Shown piece by piece: positions 18,205 through 26,139 of a stretch of 64,000 nucleotides of DNA. Made by a program: the position numbers and the translations under genes. The DNA is taken from positions 2,046,001 to 2,110,000 of the forward strand of contig OZ241880.1 in assembly GCA_965203505.1 (NCBI GenBank), given 5' to 3'. Within the stretch, counting starts at the first letter, position 1. The number at the start of each line of letters is the position of its first letter. This stretch comes from Bin127 sp965203505 (GTDB lineage Bacteria > Chloroflexota > Dehalococcoidia > Lucifugimonadales > Lucifugimonadaceae). Under the pieces are notes generated by a model, which ran no database searches, was not told where the DNA came from, and saw nothing but the letters and a program-made list of their open reading frames with translations.

Positions 18205-19023
18205 CTACCCCGCCGCAGACATCCCCGCGATATCCTCATCGATCTTCTTGAGCCGCAGGTAGTCCTCCCGATACAAGCAGTAAGCCCGCTCAACGTATAG
18301 TTGCGCCAGCTCTGATGCCCTGGGAGCGGTCGATGTCGCAGCCGCCACGATCTTGGAGACTTCGCGGTTGGCCGGCAGATAACGCCCGATCGCGCGAATC
18401 TTCGCCTCCGTCTCCAGCGCCGTGGAGCGGTCCCCGCCTTCGACCGAGTAACGCATCCTGCCCAGCTGCTGCGACAGTTCGGTCAACAGGTCCGCTTCAT
18501 CCATCCCGCCGTACATGAGGTCGTAGACCTCGCCATCGAACTCGTCAACCCCTTCGAACACAAGCTCATCTTCGGCGTGCTGAACGTCCTCGGGATGAGC
18601 TTCCGAGTACAGTCTGTCATACTCCCCACTCGCCTCACTCACACGCTCCATCATCTCGAACGCATCGCTGAACGCGATCGTACCCGCATAGACCAGATCG
18701 TCGCCACGTATCCTCGCGATACGTTGAAGTTCCTCCATGCTCTCGAACGGTTCCGGTGCAGGGGGAAAGGCGAACGACGAAATTTCGTTCGCCGACATCT
18801 CGGCGACTTGCCCCGCTAGGAACGGCGGCATGTATTTGCCGATGTCCAACGGCACCGGCAGTATGACGATGTAGGTGACGCCGATCGCATCGTGGTCGTT
18901 CGCGTCGCGGAAATATACGAGCGCATGTCCACTGGGATTCTCTGCGTCGCCTCTTTCGAAATCGAGTTGCATCAGTCGGACGCTCTTTAACTTTCTTCGG
19001 GCGGTTCCGGCGTCGTGAGACAC
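18205..19023 (-). CDS. Conserved-looking hypothetical protein (272 aa)
   Basis: Not recognised. The protein is acidic and soluble: no signal peptide or TM segment. Residues ~30-110 read as a mixed alpha/beta domain (GHALVYFRDANDHDAIGVTY, VPLDIGKYMPPFLAGQVAEM); the middle is Asp/Glu-rich (~140-180); the C-terminal ~90 residues are helical (LTELSQQLGRMRYSVEGGD). The Pro-His-free acidic middle could be a linker. It is transcribed divergently from pyrD. The coding frame is clear from codon-position bias and absence of any competing long ORF. Confidence 0.7.
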   Translation of the reverse strand: MSHDAGTARRKLKSVRLMQLDFERGDAENPSGHALVYFRDANDHDAIGVTYIVILPVPLDIGKYMPPFLAGQVAEMSANEISSFAFPPAPEPFESMEELQRIARIRGDDLVYAGTIAFSDAFEMMERVSEASGEYDRLYSEAHPEDVQHAEDELVFEGVDEFDGEVYDLMYGGMDEADLLTELSQQLGRMRYSVEGGDRSTALETEAKIRAIGRYLPANREVSKIVAAATSTAPRASELAQLYVERAYCLYREDYLRLKKIDEDIAGMSAAG

Positions 19024-19126
19024 GGGTTGGATTGCCTAACGGCACATATATGAGAAAATGATAACCGCTGTAAGGCGATTGGTTTCACCTGCCGTCAGCC
19101 CCGTTCCGACCTTTCAAGGCATCCAC

Positions 19127-20164
19127 GTGTACAAACGATTGCTCCGTCCCCTGCTCTTCTCCTTGGACGAAGAACAGAGTCATGCGCTATCCGAGTACGC
19201 CTTGCACGTTCCTCTGGTTTGGAACGCGATTGGAGCCCAATCACGAATCGGTGAACCGGCCCTTGCGACCACAATCGCAGGTGTCGAAGTACCGTCTCCC
19301 GTCGGACTCGCGGCGGGGTACGACAAAAACTGCCGCGTCCTCAGGTCGCTGATCAACCTTGGTTTCGGATTTGTCACAGGGGGGACCGTCACGCTTGCCG
19401 AACGCACCGGCAACCCGCCGAAGCGCATGGTGCGATTGCCGGATTCCGCGGCGTTGCTCAATTCACTGGGATTTCCGGGGGAAGGTCTCGCACGCGTCAG
19501 TCCCCGGCTGCAACGGATGGGAAGCCAACGATCAAGGATTTTCGTCAGCATCTCAGGCTCAATCGAAGACGAGATCGCGGAGTGCTTCCGCCGGCTCGCG
19601 CCGCTGGTCGCTGGCATCGAACTCAACATTTCGAGCCCCAATACTGTCGGCCTGCGCGTCTTTCACGATCCCGCAAGACTGAGAACGCTGATCGAACTCC
19701 TAAGGAGTTCCCGACCGGCTCCAACGCCATTGCTCGTGAAACTGCCGCCGTGGGCTAGCGAGCAGGACGAACGTCGCAGCGCTCTCGCTATCGCTGAAAC
19801 CGCTGTCAGCGCGGGCGCCGACGGTCTCGTCATTGCCAACACCGTACCCGTCGAAGATGGACGCCTTGCCGTTGGAAAAGGCGGATTGAGCGGCGCGCCA
19901 TTGCTCGAAAACACCGAACGCATGACTGCGGAGGTTGCAGCGCTCGTGGGCAAAAACGCTAGTGTCGTATCGTGCGGCGGTATCTCGCAACCTGAGCATG
20001 TTTGGAGAATGTTTGCCGCCGGCGCTTCCGGAGTCCAGCTTTATACCGGGATGGTCTACGAAGGACCTGCCCTACCGGGGCGATTGAATCGCGGGTTGCT
20101 TCGACTCATGGACATGACCGGCACCAAAAACGTCACCGACATCGCTGGTCCGCCGCCGTATTGA
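19127..20164 (+). CDS. pyrD: Dihydroorotate dehydrogenase (quinone), class 2
   Basis: Class 2 DHODH: the N-terminal membrane-association helices VYKRLLRPLLFSLDEEQSH are followed by the FMN-binding barrel with SPVGLAAGYDKN, ELNISSPNT, LVKLPPW, GLVIANT, GGLSGAPLLENT and CGGISQPEHVWRMFAAGAS. It oxidises dihydroorotate to orotate in pyrimidine synthesis and passes electrons to membrane quinone. The open frame extends upstream to an ATG at 19058, but the family starts at the YKRLLRPLLF segment, and the GTG at 19127 has AAGG about 7 nt upstream, so I choose it. The use of quinone fits the quinone genes at the left end. Confidence 0.92.
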   Translation: MYKRLLRPLLFSLDEEQSHALSEYALHVPLVWNAIGAQSRIGEPALATTIAGVEVPSPVGLAAGYDKNCRVLRSLINLGFGFVTGGTVTLAERTGNPPKRMVRLPDSAALLNSLGFPGEGLARVSPRLQRMGSQRSRIFVSISGSIEDEIAECFRRLAPLVAGIELNISSPNTVGLRVFHDPARLRTLIELLRSSRPAPTPLLVKLPPWASEQDERRSALAIAETAVSAGADGLVIANTVPVEDGRLAVGKGGLSGAPLLENTERMTAEVAALVGKNASVVSCGGISQPEHVWRMFAAGASGVQLYTGMVYEGPALPGRLNRGLLRLMDMTGTKNVTDIAGPPPY

Positions 20165-20181
20165 GCCTACGACACCATATT

Positions 20182-21150
20182 TCAGCCGTGGGCGAGCGCC
20201 AAAACTTCATCTCGGTACGGCATCGCGGATTGGGTCCCCGGACGTGAAACGCATAGTGCGCCAGCCGCCATCGCAAGCCTGATCGCACGTTCGAGGTCAT
20301 TTCTCTCGCACAGCGCTCGACCCAACACGCCCGCAAATGCATCACCCGCAGCTACCGTAGCAACGGCGTCGACTTCAAACGGCGGTAAGTGGCCGCTCAG
20401 GACGTCAGAATCCACGTAGACGCCTTGATCCGCCATCGTGACGATCACGCAATCGCACCCATGCGCCTCTCGTATCTTTGCGGCCGCAAGCTCCGCTGAC
20501 TGCACATCCGTAACCTCGACACCGGACAACGCCCCGGCCTCCCACGCGTTCGGCGTCAATATGTCGGCAGCAGCGTAAAACCCGCTTGGGACGTCTTCGG
20601 CGGGAATGGCAGGCGCTGGATCGAGAACTACCGGCACTCCGCTATCGCGCGCAGCTTGCATCGCCGCAAAACTGCAATCCAGCGGAATCTCTTGTTGGAC
20701 CAGCAATACTCCGGCACTACCCAGTTCGCCTATCGCGGTTGCGGATTCTTCATCCCCACACTTACCGTTGCCACCATAGATCGCGTGCACGAAATTCTCC
20801 CCTGTTGGATCGATGAAGATGATCGCAACGCCGGTCTCGATATCGGGATCCGTCGTCACGGATCCCATATCGACGCCCTGTTCCGTCATGAATTGCCGCA
20901 ACTCGTTTCCAAACCCATCATCACCGATCCTGCCGATCATCTTTACCGCGCCACCAGTATCCTCGGCGAACCGTGCCGCCGCGACCGCTTGATTTCCGGC
21001 TTTACCGCCGCCAGATGTATACAGTCGGTCGCATACGAATGTCTCTCCGGCCCGCGCCAACCGTTCGGTCTCCACGATCAGGTCCATGTTGATGGCACCC
21101 AGCAGCAGCGTCGTATTCTCGTCAGTGGCTTGTATGCTGTTAGCGGTCAT
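20182..21150 (-). CDS. rbsK: Ribokinase-family (PfkB) sugar kinase
   Basis: This 322-residue PfkB-fold kinase has LLLGAINMDLIVET at the N-terminus, the first signature GGGKAGNQAVAAARF and the second signature region VATVAAGDAFAGVLGRAL containing the catalytic Asp of the GAGD-type motif; here the motif is AAGD, a conservative change. It most resembles ribokinase (ribose to ribose-5-phosphate). No ribose transporter or repressor is nearby. It is convergent with pyrD (17 bp between stops), and its start codon overlaps, on the other strand, the start of the CopD-like gene. Confidence 0.85.
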   Translation of the reverse strand: MTANSIQATDENTTLLLGAINMDLIVETERLARAGETFVCDRLYTSGGGKAGNQAVAAARFAEDTGGAVKMIGRIGDDGFGNELRQFMTEQGVDMGSVTTDPDIETGVAIIFIDPTGENFVHAIYGGNGKCGDEESATAIGELGSAGVLLVQQEIPLDCSFAAMQAARDSGVPVVLDPAPAIPAEDVPSGFYAAADILTPNAWEAGALSGVEVTDVQSAELAAAKIREAHGCDCVIVTMADQGVYVDSDVLSGHLPPFEVDAVATVAAGDAFAGVLGRALCERNDLERAIRLAMAAGALCVSRPGTQSAMPYRDEVLALAHG

Positions 21151-21625
21151 GTTTTCAGATATAGGTATCGGCGATTGGGTAATGGTACTCGTGCGTTACG
21201 CGCACGGCGTCGCCGCCATCGCGTGGGTCGGCGGAAGCATCTTTCACGCTCTCATACTCCGCCCGCTCAATGCCACTCAGCCCGAAAAGATGGCCTCCGC
21301 AATGTCGCTGATCACGCCAGCATACCGCGAAATCATTGACATCGCGGTCGTGACACTCATCGTGTCCGGGCTGATATTGATGTTCTCGCGCATCCAAGGA
21401 AACGAGGCGACGGTCTCCTGGGCGATCGTGCTTGGCATCAAGATCGCACTCGCGATGTGGATGTTCTACATCGTCTGGCGACGAAGGCGCATGACAGCAC
21501 AAGAAACAGTGAACGAAGGCGTCGCGTCCAAATTCCTCGGTTACAACGCCATCCTAGCCCTCGGCCTCATCGTCTTCCTGCTGGCCAATGTCTTGCGGGA
21601 GTTGGTGGAGGCGTCGCTGAAGTAA
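21149..21625 (+). CDS. Four-TM membrane protein, CopD-like
   Basis: About 158 residues with four hydrophobic segments: YAHGVAAIAWVGGSIFHALI (with conserved His and Trp-Val-Gly-Gly-Ser), IAVVTLIVSGLILMF, IVLGIKIALAMWMFYIVW and LALGLIVFLLANVL. This four-helix layout with a His in TM1 resembles the CopD / DUF4149-like family of membrane proteins implicated in copper or haem handling; the match is at fold level only. The frame opens upstream at 21086 inside rbsK, but the ATG at 21149 or a later one at 21182 is more likely. Its start lies head-to-head with rbsK. Confidence 0.7.
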   Translation: MFSDIGIGDWVMVLVRYAHGVAAIAWVGGSIFHALILRPLNATQPEKMASAMSLITPAYREIIDIAVVTLIVSGLILMFSRIQGNEATVSWAIVLGIKIALAMWMFYIVWRRRRMTAQETVNEGVASKFLGYNAILALGLIVFLLANVLRELVEASLK

Positions 21626-21661
21626 ACGGGCAGCACAATAGTCCGTATAGCGACGATGCGG

Positions 21662-21871
21662 TCAATCTGCGAAGTTCTCGGTTATGAGAAAAACCACAAG
21701 TAGAACGAATGAAAGCGCGACCGTTGTTCCGATCACCAACCAGAACATCCACCACATCAATTCCGACTTTAGGTTAGCGATGTCTGACTTTGTTGGGAGG
21801 TGTTCTAGTGCTTCCTTGATATAGCTGACTTCCCGTTCGACGCGGGTTAGCCGCTCTTCCACCGTTGCCAT
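21662..21871 (-). CDS. Small coiled-coil membrane protein, copy A (69 aa)
   Basis: Begins MATVEERLTRVEREVSYIKE, a heptad-patterned helix that continues through ALEHLPTKSDIANLKSEL and enters one TM helix (MFWLVIGTTVALSFVLLVVFLI). It is paralogous to the gene 90 bp upstream (EHLxTKSDxAxxKS...W.MF). Similar architecture occurs in widespread uncharacterised bacterial proteins with a KSDLAxLK segment before a C-terminal TM anchor. Topology: cytoplasmic coiled coil, C-terminal anchor. Function unknown. Confidence 0.72.
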   Translation of the reverse strand: MATVEERLTRVEREVSYIKEALEHLPTKSDIANLKSELMWWMFWLVIGTTVALSFVLLVVFLITENFAD

Positions 21872-21960
21872 CTCACAATCTCCTCGAAACGAGCTAGTAC
21901 ATCATCGACGACGCTTGCAAATTGACCTGCTATCAGAACCCAGCAGCAATGCGGCGGCGG

Positions 21961-22212
21961 CTAATCGAAAATCGTTTGCACTACAGCAACGACTGACGCT
22001 ACTGCAACCATCAAACCGACTACCATCCCGAACATTCGCCAAGTCAGATCCGACTTCAAATCCGAAACTGATGTCTCTAACTTGGCGTCCAACTGGGCGA
22101 TGTCGGTTTTGACCTCCGCCAGATCGGATTTCGTCGCGAGGTGTTCCAGCGTCGCCTTGATCGAGCTGACCTCTTGTTCGACCGTTGCCATTCGTTCTTC
22201 CATAGTTGCCAT
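21961..22212 (-). CDS. Small coiled-coil membrane protein, copy B (83 aa)
   Basis: Paralogue of the preceding entry with a longer coiled coil: MATMEERMATVEQEVSSIKA, then EHLATKSDLAEVKTDIAQLD and a repeat of the segment (SVSDLKSDLTW), then one TM helix (MFGMVVGLMVAVASVVAVV). Length difference comes from an extra ~14-residue heptad block, suggesting duplication of the coil. A TTGACG hexamer and an AT-rich TATATTAG stretch lie 20-50 nt upstream and may be the promoter. Function unknown; oligomerisation through the coil is likely. Confidence 0.75.
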   Translation of the reverse strand: MATMEERMATVEQEVSSIKATLEHLATKSDLAEVKTDIAQLDAKLETSVSDLKSDLTWRMFGMVVGLMVAVASVVAVVQTIFD

Positions 22213-22299
22213 GTAGCACTAATCCTAATATAGCTCTTATGTTCTACGTCAAGATTAGCACCCTCGTCTCAATCGTCAACCTTCATTTGTCACAGATCC

Positions 22300-23211
22300 T
22301 CACAACTTCTGGAACTTCCTCACGCGTTGCCCACGCTCCGGCGTGCCGATCTCGGCCACGTAGATGCTGCCCTCAGAGTCGGTCCAGATGCCGTGCGCTG
22401 CCCCGAGGATCTTCGCCTCGTCATCCCCGCGCCAACTCGTAACCAACTCGCCGTCCAACGTCCAAATCGAAACCGCGCAACCATCTCCTTGCTCCGCTAC
22501 GTATGCCAAATTGTCGCGGAAATGGATATCACCCGGCGCAGACATGTCAGTCCACTCTGTGATGAAATTGCCGTCGCCATCGAAGACCTGAATGCGGCTG
22601 TTTTCGCGGTCGCAGCCATAAACGCGGCCTTGGTCGTCCACTCCGACGTTGTGCACAAGCGCGAACTCGCCTGGGCCACCGCCTGGAATGCCCCAAGCCA
22701 TCTCATACGTTCCATCTGCGGCAAATCGATGAATCCGGCGGTTGCCATAGCCGTCCGAGACGTAGATCTTGCCGTTGGGAGCGATGGCAATGCCGGTTGG
22801 CGAGTTGAACGGCTCGCCGTGCCTACCATCCCATGTGACCGTCACCGCAGCCCAGTCTCGCTCGCCCAGCTCCATCAGGATTTCGCCCGATTGGTTGTGC
22901 TTCGTCACGATGTGACGCTGTTTCTCGGTCAGCCAGATGTTGTCATCCGAGTCGATGAAGATGCCGTGCGGCTCGCGGAAGAAGAAATCGGGGGCGATAC
23001 CCAGCGTCAGACCGTAGCCCCAGCTGCCCACCAACTCACCGTCAGTAGTCCACCACGTAACTGGATGTTGTTCACGCGCGAATACCCACACCCTGTCCTC
23101 AGAGTCGACCGCCACATCGGAAGCCATACCAAACTTCCAACTCTCCGGCATCTTCTTCGGCCATTCGGGCAACAACTCGTATTTGTAATCTCCATCGCCG
23201 ACTATAGTCAT
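22300..23211 (-). CDS. NHL-repeat beta-propeller protein, copy 1
   Basis: This 303-residue protein is built of NHL blades: SDVAVDSEDRVWVFAREQHP, EPHGIFIDSDDNIWLTEKQRH, SPTGIAIAPNGKIYVSDGYGN, LVHNVGVDDQGRVYGCDREN and AAHGIWTDSEGSIYVAEIG, which suggest a six-bladed propeller. Two paralogues lie at 28661 and 30354. The family is often annotated as related to the peptidyl-alpha-hydroxyglycine alpha-amidating lyase domain, but no signal peptide or catalytic residues can be assigned here, so an enzymatic role is unproven. It appears cytoplasmic. It stands alone, bounded upstream by a repeat block. Confidence 0.85.
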   Translation of the reverse strand: MTIVGDGDYKYELLPEWPKKMPESWKFGMASDVAVDSEDRVWVFAREQHPVTWWTTDGELVGSWGYGLTLGIAPDFFFREPHGIFIDSDDNIWLTEKQRHIVTKHNQSGEILMELGERDWAAVTVTWDGRHGEPFNSPTGIAIAPNGKIYVSDGYGNRRIHRFAADGTYEMAWGIPGGGPGEFALVHNVGVDDQGRVYGCDRENSRIQVFDGDGNFITEWTDMSAPGDIHFRDNLAYVAEQGDGCAVSIWTLDGELVTSWRGDDEAKILGAAHGIWTDSEGSIYVAEIGTPERGQRVRKFQKL

Positions 23212-23382
23212 TTCTTCTCTCCTCGCCCTAAGGCGTAAAGTGCCAATTGCTTGCCATGCATGTTACGGCATGAGGGGCATCTGCGTAACCACGATCTTCC
23301 GTCCCTTCGAGATGTTTGCGCGACGCGTGAAACGGACCGTTGCCAAAGGTGTTCGCGCTCCATTACCCGTTGCCCCGCCCCT

Positions 23383-23500
23383 CTGGATTCCCGCTTTCGC
23401 CGGAATGACGGTGAGTTTTGCAAACGTCCCATTCGCGAAGCCAAGCTCCAAACCATGTCATTCTGAACGCAGCGCAGCGGAGTGAAGAATCTCTCGCGAC
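23383..23500. repeat. Two short interspersed repeats in a 369-bp gene-free gap
   Basis: At 23383-23412 lies a unit reading CTGGATTCCCGCTTTCGCCGG followed by AATGACGG, the widespread 'CGTCATTCCGGCGAAAGCGGGAATCCAG' type of bacterial interspersed palindrome; a related unit is at 45712. At 23455-23495 is a unit starting TGTCATTCTGAACG and ending GTGAAGAATCTC, another common interspersed element. No gene is supported between 23212 and 23579. Confidence 0.6.
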
Positions 23501-23579
23501 AACCCTGAATACACGCCCTTCCCGTCGCGGAAGACGGGGCACAAAGCAAACCAAGCGGTAACCCCGTGCACCCTAATCA

Positions 23580-24185
23580 TCAACCGCCATTCGACGAGTA
23601 GTAGTCAATCTCGATCCAACAAGACTGGACCCGGTCCGGATGGAACATGTCTGAACCGTCGAATCCATCAAAATCATCACTTTTGTAGCCGCTCGCATAC
23701 AAATCATCGAAACCGCAATCTTCGATGCTCCCGTACTCGCCTTTCACGTATACAGGGGTTCGGCTGGTGTTGCTTTCCCACAAGAAATTACCTTCAGGCG
23801 GGTACCAATCCTCGTCTATTGTTAGATCGCTACCCTCGATCTCACGTGACATTTGATCGTGTGTCCAGTCGTCGTAAGTCAGTTGGAGCACGTAAGTTGA
23901 ATCTCCGACGCGGATCGCAGAGGGTTCACGTTGAGGCGGGACGTACTCGACCGATTCTTGAGGAACATCGCACAGCATCAACCCGTCATCATCATCGGAA
24001 ACGACAATCACCACTGGGCCATCGTTTTCCGTAGACGTACCGAGTGGCCTGCACCCATCCGCGGGTTCAACCAGCAGGTTGCCGAACATCACCGCGCCTA
24101 CGATCAGTACGCCGAGAAGCGCAAACGATACAACGGGGGTCGCTATCGACTTCACATCTCGTTTGTTTTGGTCTGATCGAAACAT
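23580..24185 (-). CDS. Membrane-anchored extracytoplasmic protein, unknown (201 aa)
   Basis: From MFRSDQNKRDVKS the protein has a short basic cytoplasmic tail, one TM helix (VVSFALLGVLIVGAVMFGNLL) and an acidic extracytoplasmic domain with many Asp, Tyr and Trp residues (VVIVVSDDDDGLMLCDVPQE, LQLTYDDWTHDQMSREIEGS, DLYASGYKSDDFDGFDGSDM). Four Cys residues lie outside the membrane and may form disulfides. The open frame continues ~90 codons upstream but there it reads through dispersed repeats in a Pro/Arg/Gly-rich, non-protein pattern, so I place the start at 24185. No family recognised. Confidence 0.65.
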   Translation of the reverse strand: MFRSDQNKRDVKSIATPVVSFALLGVLIVGAVMFGNLLVEPADGCRPLGTSTENDGPVVIVVSDDDDGLMLCDVPQESVEYVPPQREPSAIRVGDSTYVLQLTYDDWTHDQMSREIEGSDLTIDEDWYPPEGNFLWESNTSRTPVYVKGEYGSIEDCGFDDLYASGYKSDDFDGFDGSDMFHPDRVQSCWIEIDYYSSNGG

Positions 24186-24302
24186 TGCAATGCTCCATGA
24201 CGTTTTCGCAACGTAAATCCAATTCGCTACTAGGTTACCATCGGCATACGTCACCGAACTGCTCAACAATGCCTGAACGCGATCTGGATGCGTCCTCGCG
24301 TC

Positions 24303-24462
24303 CGCCCCGGGCATACCCTGCGAGCGTCGCTGCGCGCCCCCTTTGTCCTTCGGACATTTCCCCCGCGTGGCGGGGGAAACCCTGCCGCCCAACCGCCCCG
24401 GGCATACCCCTGCGATCTCGCTTCGCTCGCTCGCGTCCCCTTTCGTTCCGAAAGGGGACATG
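24303..24462. repeat. Cluster of palindromic repeats (3 units)
   Basis: 24331-24375 carries the unit CGCGCCCCCTTTGTCCTTCG + GACATTTCCCCCGCG + GGCGGGGGAAACCC (copies at 24893 and 25362; expanded copies at 45769 and 52729). It is flanked by two CCCCGGGCATACCC(C)TGCG segments, and 24415-24462 is the minus-orientation form of the 7211 unit (TCGCTTCGCTCGCTCGCG, then CCCCTTTCG / CGAAAGGGG hairpin). Confidence 0.72.
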
Positions 24463-24463
24463 T

Positions 24464-25239
24464 TTATATCTCCGCTCCCACGCGGTTGTTTTGGTTGGGG
24501 TTGCTGCCGGGCCTTCTTGTGGAAGGTCCGGCAGCTAGGGTCTTCGGTCCCGTAAAGACAGGTCCTCGCCTCGAGCGTCGGCCCCGGCCGGGACCTCGGC
24601 TCCTTCCCTCTCCATCGCCTCTTCGGGTTGCCGAAGAGGTCGACCCCGGAGAGGGGTCAGATGCTGCGCAGAGCGTGTTGCAAACCGCTAGCTTCCGTTT
24701 TCCAGCACGGCTCGCGTCGCCAGACCGCGGGCATGGAAGTCGGCTCGACGACTGGGGCCGCCGTTCGGAGTTCGCCGCCTTCCTTGGATCAGCTTTTCGG
24801 GCTTCACTCGCACTGTAGCCTACCTCCTGCGGCGGACAGGAGAAGGTGTATGTCGGCTCCACGCAGGTTTCCCGGCCCTTGGCACGGCATCCCCGCGCCC
24901 CCTTTGTCCTTCGGACATTTCCCCCGCGCAGCGGGGGAAACCCTGGGACGAAGGGGGCGGGACAGATGCCGGCTGGCTCGCTTTGCGACGCAGGACTGAT
25001 GCGCCGCGCTCCGGAAACTGGGCCTCCCACGCTTCGGCACGGCCCTCCCGACCTTGCACCGGACTGCCGATCCGGTGAGGGACGCCGCCGGAGGAGCCAT
25101 AGACGCTGCGACTCGGCGCGATGGTTAGTCGCGCTGTCAATGCCGTTTTGCCTTCGTTTCCTCACGTGATCCCTGTGGCCGTTTGGGACGGGGTCTGCAC
25201 ACGTCTGCGCAGCACTGTGTAGATGTCGATCTGTCTTTA
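24464..25239 (-). ncRNA. Candidate structured non-coding RNA (unassigned)
   Basis: No protein-like frame fits this ~770-bp GC-rich stretch, but it holds several strong stems. Near 24500-24532 GCTGCCGG pairs with CCGGCAGC, extended by CCTT/AAGG. Near 24600-24660 an outer CCCTCTCC / GGAGAGGG helix encloses a perfect CCTCTTCGG / CCGAAGAGG hairpin. A good sigma70-type promoter faces into it on the minus strand (25240-25267). I could not match it to tmRNA, RNase P RNA, 6S or SRP RNA: their conserved cores are absent. One element near 24694-24727 (GAGCCG...CGGTTT) superficially resembles group II intron domain V. A dispersed repeat is embedded at 24893. Existence, strand and ends are inference. Confidence 0.35.
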
Positions 25240-25267
25240 AATATACAACAGATGTTGCAGGAGTCAA
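25240..25267 (-). promoter_or_regulatory. Sigma70-like promoter facing the structured region
   Basis: Read on the minus strand: TTGACT (25267-25262), a 16-nt spacer, then TATATT (25245-25240), with predicted start near 25233. It is not followed by any credible gene on that strand for over 1 kb, only by the hairpin-rich segment. Confidence 0.5.
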
Positions 25268-25361
25268 ATTGTTGTCTGAACCGGGGATTGCGGGGATTGA
25301 GGGATTGGGGGGATTTTTGTTGTTGTGGTTTGGGAGTGTTGCGGGGGGACCACCAGCGTTC

Positions 25362-25545
25362 GCGCCCCCTTTGTCCTTCGGACATTTCCCCCGCGCAGCG
25401 GGGGAAACCCGGCCCGGCACCGCCCCCGGGCATACCCCTGCGTTCGCTTCGCTCCGCGTCCCCTTTCGCTGGGCGAAAGGGGACGGTGGTGCCCCCGCCC
25501 CTCCGCCTCCCCGGGCGACCACAAGGGATCGCCCCTACGGGGGTG
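25362..25545. repeat. Cluster of palindromic repeats (3 types)
   Basis: 25362-25412 is a copy of the CGCGCCCCCTTTGTCCTTCG unit. 25425-25485 is a minus-orientation copy of the 7211 unit with CCCCTTTCG / CGAAAGGGG. 25505-25545 contains GGGCGACCACAAGGGATCGC then CCCTACG, the interspersed type also found at 45653 and three times at 45895-46000. Together with the flanking low-complexity GGGGATT tract no gene is supported from 25240 to 25647. Confidence 0.72.
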
Positions 25546-25647
25546 TGTCGTCCTCGCCCGGGCGCACGTCCGGTTCGGGCATGGCCTGTGAGTGGGGTTC
25601 TTTGTGGGTTGGGTTACCATCGTTTGACGGATCAGTGAGGAAAGTGG

Positions 25648-26118
25648 ATGCAGGAACTGGAGCAAGACACTGTAAAGCGTTTGATCATTCTGGCGATCGA
25701 TGATGCTTGGCGTCGATTCCGCGCTTCGTTCAACGAACTCCGAAGCGAGGACGTGGTCAAACCGGGCGCTTGCGGCGAGTGGTCAGTCAACCAAGTGCTC
25801 TGGCACATCAGCGCATGGGAATCGCTGCTGATGGAAGCGCTCGAAACGCCAGACGACGGCTACGACTACCCGGAACCAGATGCAGACGAATTCAACGCAA
25901 AAGTCATGAAAGAGATGATCGATGCTCCGCCGCGGGAAGTCATCGAACGGTTGGAATCGACCCACCGCAAACTGCGTGACGCGCTTGCCGAGACTCCTTC
26001 GAACCATTTCGATTTGGACCACCCAAGACGTCGATTAATCGACGAATGGGCGTTCCTACACTACGAAGAGCATGCCGCGCAAATTGCGGCGTGGCGGGCG
26101 GGGATGCAAGAGCAGTGA
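25648..26118 (+). CDS. DinB-superfamily protein
   Basis: This 156-residue four-helix-bundle protein has the DinB/DfsB pattern: GEWSVNQVLWHISAWESLLM (first metal-ligand His in LWHISAWE) and a late HYEEHAAQIAAWR, supplying the second and third His. Members bind a divalent metal; some are thiol-dependent S-transferases, others (ClbS-like) hydrolase-type protection proteins. The substrate here is unknown. It is intact and of normal length. It converges on the restriction-modification gene downstream (21 bp between stops). Confidence 0.85.
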   Translation: MQELEQDTVKRLIILAIDDAWRRFRASFNELRSEDVVKPGACGEWSVNQVLWHISAWESLLMEALETPDDGYDYPEPDADEFNAKVMKEMIDAPPREVIERLESTHRKLRDALAETPSNHFDLDHPRRRLIDEWAFLHYEEHAAQIAAWRAGMQEQ

Positions 26119-26139
26119 AACTATTATGGTCGACACTCG

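Noticed and set aside
24690..24730. Group II intron domain V-like hairpin
   Set aside because: GAGCCG pairs with CGGTTT and a two-base bulge can be drawn, but loop and flanks do not match and no intron-encoded protein is present; kept only as an alternative explanation of the RNA candidate.
24464..25522. 352-codon minus-strand ORF across the repeat region
   Set aside because: It reads through three dispersed repeats and hairpins and gives a Pro/Arg/Gly/Ser-rich product with no fold-like pattern; a structured RNA or non-coding DNA is more likely.
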